NCBI RefSeq assembly: GCF_022965805.1
Contig: NC_133101.1
Location: 12,867,054 to 12,931,053 of the forward strand
Source of the DNA: Primulina eburnea
Lineage: Eukaryota > Streptophyta > Magnoliopsida > Lamiales > Gesneriaceae
Reading direction: 5' to 3'
DNA length: 64,000 bases
The number at the start of each line of letters is the position of its first letter. Within the stretch, counting starts at the first letter, position 1. The translations under genes were made by a program, and so were the position numbers. Of the stretch, positions 22,843-33,930 are shown piece by piece. A model generated the notes under the pieces. It searched no databases. It had not been told where the DNA came from and saw only the letters and a list, made by a program, of their open reading frames with translations.

Positions 22843-25609
22843 TGTAGAGCCTAAAATTCAGTACACGTAAAACAAATGCATTATTTAATTGTTGAATCAG
22901 TTATTTAATTTAAAATGATTTTTTCTTAGCCATGCATAATTTATGAAAATGCGTTATTTTAAATTAGTCATGTTTATTGTGATGCACGATAAAATGTTTT
23001 TTTTCGAGTTCCATGTTTCAGGCGATCATTCGAGGCAGGATTGAGGAAAAGATCGGTGACGATGTTGGCAATTTAAAAATGCGGTATTTTATTTTTAAGT
23101 TGAGGATGGGGCATTTTAAATGATTTGTTTAGTTTTATCATTTTTAAGCCTAAATCATTTAGTTAGTAATTTTAAGAGTTTAAAACTTTAAAATTAGCAT
23201 TTTTGGTGTGTGTTATTTTAATTGTAGAGTTTATTTTAAGCTAGGTGGGTTAGCCTTTTTATTAGTATTTTTACTATTAGCACTAATTACACAGAAATTT
23301 AAAACCACACGCACGTTTTATGCACTCACACACACTTACATGTTTTTACACACACTAAAACCCATAACACACACTACACGATTCTTTTCATCTTTTTCTT
23401 CAAAAAGAAATACTAGGGTTCTTCATTAGAACAGCAGCCGCCCCACTCCCCTATTATTATTCCAGCGATCTTGTGTGAATTCTTCAAGGATTGTAGCGCC
23501 ACGGTCGTCCCGGATCAAGCCTCGCACTGGTTTCGCTTCGATATCGCCGGTTCGGTAACGTTTAATACCAATAAGGCATGTGTATCCTTTTGTTCCTGTA
23601 TCGATCATGTCATTATATGCGTGCGTTTTTATTTATGCGTAGAACCATGTGTATGTTGTGTAGAAGTTTGAGCAAACATGTTTAAATCGCTTTTGAAGCC
23701 CTTTTTAGATCTGAAATTTACGTTTTTACTGTTCTGTTTAAAACTGCGAATTTTCGGGCAAGATTTTGGGAAAACTTTCAACGCGAAAAATGTACAACTT
23801 TTTGATACCTTCGATTTGATATAAAATTCGAGATTTTTAGATGAAAAATGAGTGAGTTATGACGCTTTTCGTGAGACTGCTCAAGCTGTGATTTCCAGAA
23901 AATTATGTTATTGATGCGTTCTTGAAGTTTTATTGTTGCAGGCTTCGTTGGGAATCGACGGGTGATCGTTGCTGCTTCTAGGTATTTATAGCATGTTGTT
24001 ATGTTGGTATTTGGGGTGCCGGTTAGTGTCGATAGGCACTTGAATTTGTTATAAGTCGTAAGAAACGCTTGTTGTCAATTTCCGTGTTTATGAGATTGTA
24101 TTGTGTTAAGACGGGCTTCGTTATTTTGGGACGTATATACGAGTTTAGCTCATAACTATGGTGTCCTAGGAGGGTCTCAAAGTATTGAATCTCTATCCAT
24201 CATGTGTCAATTGGGAGAATAGGCATTGTGTAAGAAATTTCTCGCAGGTGCAGAAAATTCGAAGTCACACGGACCCTTTGACGGACCCTGACACGGGGTC
24301 CGTGCCTTTACTTCCTTCGAGTAGCCAAATTTGCGTGCGTACACGGACCCCCACACAGACCATGGCATGGGGTACGTGTCTTTGATTCCTCACAAGTGTC
24401 AACTGTCTGAGCCTACACGGACCCTTTGACGGGCCCTAGCACGGGGTCTGTGTCCCGTCTTCTTTCCGAACATTTCTTTTGCGTACCTACACGGACCTAT
24501 AAACGGACCCGGGGACGGGGTCCGTTTACTCATGTTTTTGGGAAAAATATTATGGTTGCTTTGGGGTTTGATGTCTTGGTTTAGTGCAAGGGTTATCAAG
24601 GTCGTGCCATGGGAAATTGTAGAATGTCCTAAGGAAGGATTGAGCTTGAGAGTAAGTATGATTTCTACGTCTAAGTTAAGCAAGTTAAGTATGCAATTTC
24701 ATGTTAGTATGTCGCAGCAACGGCCCCAGTCGAAGTCCAACGAATCCCTCAATGCCAAGTAAGTATGATGACGTGTAAAGAAAATATTTTTAAGTTTTTG
24801 GAGGTATTCTAAATGTCTTGTGACCAAATTATGTTAGGATTGGAAAGCGTTAAATTATGAACGGGGACCAATCCGCCCGTTAAATTATGAACGGGTTAGA
24901 TCGAGGTTGGAAAGTGTTAAATTATGAACGGGGACCAACCAGCCCGTTAAATTATGAACCGGGATCTCATGTATGTGGCAGTGGATACGTCCCTGTCAGC
25001 CCAGTACTGTGGTTTGTCTGATCAGGCATTTATTATTTTATGGGTCACTTGCTTTGAAACATGCCTCTACGCAAAATAAAGTCATGTATGTTTAAGTACG
25101 TTCAGTTATGCAAGCATGTTTATGAAAGCTTTCAAGTTATGGCACGTCTATGTATGTACGTATGTTCAAGTTACGTTATGCAAGTTCAAGTTTTAGTATG
25201 TACGCTCTATTTTAAAGTTGCATGTGGTTTTATTACGTAATACTCGTTATTCCGGTTTATACGTGTTGAGTCTTTAGACTCACTAGACTTGATCGATGCA
25301 GGTGAGTATGTTGATGAGGAGACAGGAGGTGGCGACCAAGGGGCAGGCTTGGACTGAGCGGGTGGCTAAACCCGAGGACCGCCATGTTTAAGTTTTATGC
25401 AAAAGTTAAATTACTCTGATTTCATATTTTGATGGAAATACTTTGAGAAAACCTTTTGTGAGCAAATTTTATTGTAGTTATTTTGAACAACCATGTCTTA
25501 TGTGGGACTTGGTTGAGATATTTTATGGCAAACTTTGAAGGTTATTTTATGTTTAAGAAAATTTTAATTTTTCCGCAAATTTTGAATGGTAAAAGTACGG
25601 TACGTTACA
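22843..25609 (+). mobile_element. 3' LTR of element P (plus)
   Basis: 2767 bp, TGTAGAGCC...GTACGGTACGTTACA. The following AGTAC (25610-25614) has its unoccupied counterpart at 2329-2333 in duplication copy 1, which fixes the element end exactly. Contains GTTAAATTATGAACGGG repeats (24845-24965) and a patch of ACACGGACCC / GGGGTCCGTG repeats (24262-24530). A TGAGTCTTTAGACTCACTAG stretch near 25265 is shared with the solo LTR at 30708. Confidence 0.92.
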
Positions 25610-27738
25610 AGTACGTAGATCATCTATGTTGTCTCGGATCAAAATACTAATGATATAAAACCTTGACTGCAGACTAATCTACTCGATAAATAATAACCAA
25701 TTGGAAAGTCGGATGGAAGGTTGTCCAGTGACTCATCATATGATCACACATCTGTATGATTGAATATCTCTATGCACATACCAATGAAACGTGACCTATA
25801 ACATCACATATATGTCTCGAAATAGAGTGACCAATGTATACCTTATTTTTTAATCAAAATTGGATAATCGTTTTTTTTCCCGACGAAATTAAGGTGTAAG
25901 ACTTGTCATACAAAAGTACAAAACAAATGTTTTTTTTTCCTTTGACTTTTACCCCATCGTATATTGATATGAAGATTTCATTCCGTGGATTCATGAATGA
26001 TTTCAACTTTTGTCAAATTTTTGTCTACCTTTTCCTGAACTAATAATGTTGCAAATCATTAATGAATCAAGTCTTAAAAATATTTTTTTAGAAAAAAATC
26101 ATAAAGAAACTAAATATTTGGAAAAAAAATATATTATCAGTATATAGTATACATTTGATTTATGAGCTAGATTATTTATATATTATATTAAATAAACACC
26201 ATGTGTATGTCGGCTAGTTTAAGTATAAAGATAAAGTTAAATCATTGGGATACTTTTGCACGCGTGTGGAGATTTTGTGTGCTTACACGAATGAATCAGT
26301 TGGAATATGTGAAAAAGTCGTTTAAAGATGAAAAAGTTGATTCTTTGATAGATTCGGATAAACATTAAATTAAACAGTCACAAACACAAAACGTGGCAGT
26401 GGAGGTGGGGTTTTGTGAAAAAGTTGATTCCTTCTGATAAATTCGTAAAAACATTAAATTATATAGTCACAAATCACAACACGTGGCAGTAGAGGTGTCA
26501 CAAGGGGTTTTGTGTGACAAAGTGTGTAGTAGGTGGAGGGATGACAATGGGGTGGAGTTGGGTTTGTTATCTCCATCCTAGTCTTCGAATTACATCCCTA
26601 CCCCTATATCTGTCACGATTTTCGTTTTTTCGGGTTCGGATTCGGTTCCCATTTCAAAAATATTAATGGGGCAACACAGCGTGGGTACAGGGATTCCCCG
26701 CCCCGATCCCCGTTTCGAGTTTTCCCCGTGGGTCTCCAAATCCGTGGGAAAAATTGTCATCTCTAAGTAGGTGTTGGTGTTTAAATTTATGGAAAATAAC
26801 TTTTTTAATCAGCCAATATTGTTTTTTTTGAATATTAGTTTATTAACAGGTTAAATTTTGGTCATTGTACACTAACTATCAGTGTTCGGTTATTTTGGTT
26901 AAATTGCTGATGCGACGCTGAATATATTAACTTTTTCGACATCATAGCAGCATTCTTTTTAATGTTAGTAAATTTTTGGTTCAACTTAACAATTTTCAAT
27001 GTAAGATCAATATTTTCTGTTTCAATGTCACAATTTTCAATATAAAATCAATACTATAAAGATAATTTTCTTAACTAAACACATAAACTAAGCTTTACAA
27101 TTATGACATTCTATTACAATTAACTATAAAAAAATTGATTTTTTAGCATTTTTATTTGCAAAGTGATCAACCAATATTTCATAAATAGATTTTTATTAGA
27201 ACTCATTGATGTTGCGGAATATCACGAACCGGAACCTTCTTGTGCATTCCAAAAACTTCTAAATAGGTGCTCTGTAGAGGTGCAAACACTTCTAAAACAT
27301 TCTCCATATTTCATCAATTAAGAGTTTTCTGAGAAATCTTTTGTACATAGAATAATCATTTAGAATAGTATAGAATGGAATTAACTAGAATAGTGTAGAT
27401 CTTAGAACCTCCTAGAGAGTTGATATGTATCGCTTTCATTGTAGAAAGCTACTAGTATAAATAGGATTAATATAAATAGGGTGAAGCTCTTATTGTAAAC
27501 TACCAAGTTTTCAAGCAATATAGCATTTTCTTTCAAAGTTTTCTAGAAGCATTTTTACTTAAGTCACTTGCACACAATCACCAAAAGACTTTATCTATGC
27601 AGCTTACATGGGTAAACAGATAAAATAAATGTCATAATTGTACAAAACCGTAAAATATTATGAAAATAAAGATCGTTTTACATTAGAGCCAATAAAAACC
27701 CAAGCCACAAGTTGGCTCGCTGGACACCTACTCTAACA
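25610..27738 (-). mobile_element. Ty1/copia LTR relic (copy 2)
   Basis: Second copy of the split copia LTR relic: LTR-like parts at 25620-25845 and 27590-27738 (ending CTACTCTAACA), with the same inserted DNA between them. Its left part is cut off by the LTR of element P. Confidence 0.55.
26536..26765. mobile_element. hAT-type MITE (copy 2)
   Basis: 230 bp, same element as at 3253-3487, with the same 8-bp duplication AGTAGGTG at 26528-26535 and 26766-26773. Confidence 0.8.
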
Positions 27739-30707
27739 AATACAAAATACTAGGAAATTCAAATATCCAACCATATTTTTCCTACCAATTAATAGAATAA
27801 ACATTCTTTTATGGTAGTTATTATGTATAGGACATATAAGTGGATTTTCACAGAAGCACCGCAGGAGGAAAAATTGGAAACACAGGCCTGCTGACGGAGA
27901 TAGAGGCCTGTCATAAATCATAGATTGTAAGGGGCTGCTGACTGAGGATTTTAGTCGAGAGGGAGGACTTTTCATTGACAATTTTTAAAGAGGAATTTCG
28001 TTATACTGGAGATGGCGAGAGTAAATGTTCAGGCTGTAATCTTTGAAGAAGTATCCCACATAAGGGACAACATGGTGAGAAAGATTTCTTGAAGGCTGAA
28101 GATTCGAAAAAAGATTTAAAATTGGAAGGGTATAAAGGCATCGTGAAAAAAATTAGAGGTGCCAACTTTGAAGCTCGTCTTTGACAACACATGCAAAACC
28201 AGGAATATTTAGCAGGGCAAAGTTGCATAGATACAGAACACCGGTGTAGCTTATGGGTTTGATCAACTCCATTGCCATTCTTCACTCCCGAACAAATGGC
28301 GTATTCTATTGATTCAAATGGCACAATTGCTGAACAAAAACTGCAATGTTCTTCATATTCAAAACTTTCTCTCCTGTTAATAAAGCAAGAATGGAATCAG
28401 CCTTCAGCTAATAGATTGATACAGTATCTTAAGATGCTATTCTATGTATGTGTGCATGAATGAACCAAAAGAAGTTCAACAAAGATAAGAACATCATCAA
28501 TTACCTTTTCTTAATTTTACCAACTTTGGCAGCAAGAAATTTTAAATCATCCTCGACAATTTTCTCATGAAGTGAGATATAGTGCTCCAGTTGTGGCCAT
28601 TCATCAGGACGCCAACAGCCAACATCGCAAAAATTTGTTGGCACATCTGACAGAAGATCTAAAATGGCAGAAAAATATAAACCAACAAGTCTTCTCCGTA
28701 GTTCATTTTCACAGCACAACTGCAACTCCTTCCATACATTTGTCTGTTCCTCTATGGCACTACTGAATCTTTCCAAGTCTTGGTGTTTTGTACTCTCGCT
28801 CACCTCATCATTTTTAAGCACAACATGCCTGATGATTACATTGATGAGGTGCAACTTACGGGTTGAAAGAGTGGGCAAAATTTTAAATGCCGTAGACAAG
28901 AACGTAGTACAAATGCCAAAATTGGATCCAAAATAAGATGTCAACCATTTCTACAGAATATGCTCTACATAGTTTGGTATCGACTGTTTGAAAGACACGA
29001 GGGCTGCCACAATATCCCAGATGTTCAGAAGCCCACTGAAACTCCCACACAGACTCAGAGACCATAATATGTTTTTTTCCCACCAAATTAATTCTAACTC
29101 AGGGAAACCAGGAAATGGTCCGAAATCAATATCAAAACATATATTGAAGGAAGTGTCCAATTGCTGCCCTCCAATCCAAAGGAACTCGATAGCATCTTTC
29201 TGAGTTCTGTAAAATTACAATAACATTTATTGGTCAATCAAACATAGGTAACTGTTTGAACGGTTAGTTCTTATTGCTTCCATTCAGCTTTTGACTAAAT
29301 CATCAAAATTTTCCTTTAAAGAAATGTGGGTGCTTGTTTGTTGCAAGCATCTATCCACATGGCAGTTGCTATTTCATAATTTGTTACCAGAAAATATAAT
29401 TTTAAAAGTTCACTTTTCCTGGTACATGGGATTTAATAAATCAGAATCAAATCTTCGAGCCTGCAAATAACAGACACCAAACTTCTTAGAACTAGATTTA
29501 AGTACAGGGGTATCAATGACATCTATTCAGCATAAGGTAAAAGGTGACCAAGTGCAAGAAAAGGATCAAGAGATTCCATTGCTTAGAGTCATTTCAGTCA
29601 ACTAAGCTCCTTTTCCTAGGTATTATTATATGACTATTGTTCCGGAGAGATGAAATTTCGATCTTTCTATTTCTTTCTTTATTTTTATTTTCAGTGAATT
29701 TTCCTTATTTTTGTAAAGGGCAAGAAGCAAGATATTGACCAATCTCATCTGAAACATAATATGAGAGAAGTAAAAAATCAATTTTTTGGATGGTATGTTA
29801 TCTAAGAGTTTTCTCAAAATGCTATGAATAGAATTCACTTTTTCTTCAAATCTTGAATCGCTACATCGAGTGTGTTTATTATTTTGACTTAAAATTTGAA
29901 AAGAGAGAAAAACTAGTACAATATTCAGGATAAGTTCATGGACATTCCAACTATAAGAGAATGGACGGATGGAATATGATACCACAGCAATTGCCAAGCT
30001 CCCATGAGATACTGCCAGACCAAATCAAGAATCATATACATATGGAACCTGCAGAGAAAATCTAGAGTCTATTGGAAACAAATATGCAAATTTAAAACAG
30101 AAGTAAACATGAAAAATTAATGCATACATCCGGGGAGCTATTCAAACCAGGAGTATTTGAAGGAATGTGTATTTCCCTTAGTGATTTCCCAACTCAATTC
30201 CAGGCTTTCATAGAGTTGTCCTGTAATACATGAACTGATCAAATAATCTGGAGGGCTACCAAGCTTTTCAACCTCAAGGCTTTCTGCTTGAGGCATTACT
30301 TGATAACAAAAGCAATTAACATGGATTTTTTTATTTTTAATATATGTTGAACTAACACTCCCTTAATACTAAAATTCATATTTATATCAATAAAACACTT
30401 CCTTCAATATTTATTACCTGGATGCAGCTGTACAAGCAGAGTCCATCAAAAGCCCAAGCTAAACCAGTGACCTGATTGTTATTTTACAAGATAAATCATA
30501 TTCCATTCCATATGCCAAAAAAGGTGTTGAGAACTTACAATGTGGTCATGCGCACTATAACAGCCAATTATTTCAAATTCATGGCTGGTCATATTCATGG
30601 TCCACACTTCAAATGATCCAGATCCCTTACCAATAGCCAGGAACAAATTTAGTGGTGTTTGTAGGGGGGCAGTAAATGAAAGTATGGAGACAAGTGCTGA
30701 ATCAACA

Positions 30708-33700
30708 TGTAGAACCCGTAAATCAGTCTACGTATAAGCCATGCATAATTCTAGATTTTTAAATTTAATTGACTTCATTGCATGATTATTTTAAATGCAT
30801 TTCTTTGAAGTTAATTATTTTATTATTTCTGCTCAGTAGTTGATTTTTTAGCATTTCAGTTATTTCAGTGAGGCCGGACTGGAGTTGGAGTTTTGAGATA
30901 TAATTTAAGATTTGAGAAATATTTCCAGGAGTTTATTTAACTAGCAAGTAAGTTCATTTAAGTAAGAAAGGGAGGTTTGAGGATTTAATTTAATTATTTG
31001 AGGTGATTAAGAATTAATCCCATTTAAGTCGCATAATTAACAGGTTAGCTCACTAAATTAATTAAAGGATTAGTGAGGTTTTTAAGAGTTATTAATTTAG
31101 TAAATAAACAACACTCCCCATTCATTTTTTTGAAGCAAAACTTCGGCCCCCCTTAAGATGATAGCCTATCATTTGTCAACTCATCAACCTTTTGACCCAT
31201 TCTTTGTTAAGCTAGCATGTAAACCTTTTAATTATTGAGCAACCTTAATTAATTAACTAATAAACATTATCCTAATCTAGATGGGCTTGTAATCCATCGG
31301 TCATCCCCCCCAAGAAGACTTGTCAAACAACCATCATATTCAAATTTAATGAGGTGGGCTTGGTCTTGAGTTGAGATCCTATATTTGTGGATCTTGCCCC
31401 TCACCTTTCCAACCATCATTCCCCTCCCCCATGACTGAAATTCAGTGAGTTGAGAGTAGAAATTTCGTGAGTCTTAGCTAGAGAAGAAGGCAAGAAAAAT
31501 AGAGAGCAAGGAAAGGAAGCCACTCCGTCTCCTCCGCGCCGTATCGTTTCATTCTTTCGTTTTTCATTCAAACGAATCCAATGCATGTATATACTTTTTA
31601 TAAACCTCAATCAAGTCATATTAGCAAGTATTTTTCAGTACATGATCAGATTTCATCATGCTAAAAACCGAAATTTTCAGTAGACACGTAACAAAAATTC
31701 TGCACAGATTTTTCTATCGACTTCCATGCTTCACGATTGGTATGTTTTGTTTCGCTTTCAGGGATGGATCGTTCCAGGGGCTCAAAGATGATTATGGAAA
31801 TGTACTAGGACATGTTAGAGACATGTTAGAACGTTGGTTTCAGTCCCATGCTTGCTGTATGAACCGAATTGACAGTAAGTCCCATAGGTGCAGAAAATGT
31901 GTTTCAAAATTTCAGTTTTTATGTCAAGGGGTTGGATCTGATCTTGGCTAACCTAAGGGCTCTTAGCCATGGTTGGATCACTCCCCTAGCATGTCTAAGA
32001 CGTGACTAAGTCGCCCTTTTGGTGGCTTGGTCCATGGCTCATCGGTTTTTAAATAAACAACAAGAACAGCCCCTATACCCCTTCGGCTACTTCAGTTGGA
32101 CAGCTTGTGGTTCGTTTCTTTTGTTGCTTGGTATGGATCTTGGTTGGCCTATGGCCCTTAGCCACAGTTCATACCATGCCCCTAGATGTCTAGATCGTGC
32201 CATGGTCAATGAAATGGCCACTAGAACGACGCTAGACAACCAACGAAGCAAGAACAGCCCCTCCCCTCTCGGTTTTCCTTCTTTTGACAGCAACATGTAT
32301 TTCGAATTGTGGGGTTTGATGTGAATCTTGGTTGGCCTAGGGCCCTTAGCCACGGTTTACACCTTGCCCCTAGATGTCTAGATCGTGCCATGGTCAATGA
32401 AATGGCCACTGGAACGACACGAGACAACAAGCGAAGAAAATCACACCACACGCGCATCAAATGTACTCTCGGTGGATCTTCTCGGTTGGTTGCTGGAATT
32501 GTGCGAATTATGGCTGGCCAAAAGGCCTTAGCCATGGTTCAAATCATACTTAGGATGTTGGTAAGGGTCTCGGGTCGGTGGTTCACACCCCAATGGCCGA
32601 AAGACACGAAACCAACACAAGACGCACGGGTGCGCAGCTGCTGGAAATTTACAGCAAGTTGCTGTGTCGTTTAGAAGGCTCCTCCGAGTTCTCGGTTGGC
32701 TTTTAGCTCATGGCCTTAGACTGGACAGTGCCTAATCAAGTTAGGAAGGTCATGTTATTGGCCGTTTGTCATTCGGATCATTTTTGAAGTCGTACGAGAA
32801 TTTACGGTGCGATGTGCCAAATTGACTCTCGAAAGAGCGTTTCTTGTTTTGGCCTCCATTCCACCTAGATTTCGACCATAATAATTTTAGGAGCATTATT
32901 TCATTATTTTCAGCGTATTTTAATCATGACTATACGTCGGTTCAGTGTTGGTTCGGGTTGGTTTGGAGTCATGATTAAATACGAAGTCATTAGGCGTCAT
33001 AGTCGCATCTTTTGAACTAAATTGCATAGTTGGTCAAGTTTAAGCTATTGCATATTTTTCATGGCACAGTTAGGTTGCAGCGAGCCTGGGGGACGATCCG
33101 ATCCAATCCAGTTGATAAATTAATTCAGATTTTTCATTATGCCATTTAATTATATTACGTGCATGAAAAACAGAAAATGATTATTTTTGAGATTTATGCG
33201 ATATGGTTTGTGGTTCATTCACTATGTGGGAGTATTATTTTATACGGTCGCCAGTGACCGCTCAGTTCAGTTTGGTACCACCCGGTCGCCAGTGACCGGC
33301 CAGCTCAGTTCAGTTTCAGACTCCCCGGTAGTAAGTTACCGATCAGTTCAGCTTAGTGCAGTGGCCACAGGCGTAAATCATAATCTCAACAGAAAATTTT
33401 ACCAGTTATTTCAGCACAGGCTCCAAGGAGCAAATATTTTTACTGTGATTATCAGTTCAGTTATGTACGTATTATAATGGCTCAGTACAGTTTATTTTCA
33501 GCATGAGTACAGATTATTTTCAGTATACCTCATGACATGATATTTTATCCCATGCATATTTTACTTCAGATTTTACTCGTTACCTGCGATATATGCATGC
33601 TGAGTCTTTAGGCTCACTAGACTTGATTGTTGTAGGTACTGATGAGGCCAGGGCCGAGGACGGGGACCAGTGAGCCAGCTTGGGTCGGCAGTAGTGGCAC

Positions 33701-33930
33701 CCGAGGACCTCAGCGCAACAGTTGTTATTTTTCCGCTAACAATTTTATCAGTCATTGGAAAAATTTTAAATTGTTATTGTTGGCAACTTTATTTTTCTTC
33801 CGTTGCAATAATTGGAAACATTGAACTTGATTCACCAGTGATTTTATGAATGAGGCCGTTTAAGTTCTTTTAAAAAGAAAATTTTTAATTTTCCGCAAAT
33901 TTTCAAATTAAGGATTTTCAGGGCTTCACA
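30708..33930 (+). mobile_element. Ty3/gypsy solo LTR inserted in exon 9
   Basis: 3223 bp, TGTAGAACCC...GGGCTTCACA, flanked by a perfect 5-bp duplication CAACA (30703-30707 and 33931-33935). No internal coding region, so it is a solo LTR left by LTR-LTR recombination. TGAGTCTTTAGGCTCACTAG near 33600 is shared with the Tekay-like LTRs, which suggests the same broad family. Plus orientation, antisense to the gene. Removing the insertion and one duplication leaves exon 9 at 177 bp, a multiple of three. Confidence 0.93.
32115..32440 (+). repeat. Direct repeats inside the solo LTR
   Basis: Two copies of a roughly 190-bp unit containing TCTTGGTTGGCCTA, CTTAGCCAC, TGCCCCTAGATGTCTAGATC and ATGGTCAATGAAATGGCCAC. 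A third, more diverged start lies near 31945. Confidence 0.7.

Larger units (their letters stand above)
25610..30358. repeat. Segmental duplication, copy 2 (direct repeat)
   Basis: Same content and order as 2329-7075. On the left it abuts the LTR of element P; on the right it continues without a break into intron 10 and the upstream exons of the GTF3C4-like gene, so this copy is in the original gene context. Confidence 0.9.

Noticed and set aside
31658..32674. Open frames of about 100-120 codons inside the solo LTR
   Set aside because: They arise from direct repeats of the LTR; LTRs of this type are not coding and the peptides repeat each other.
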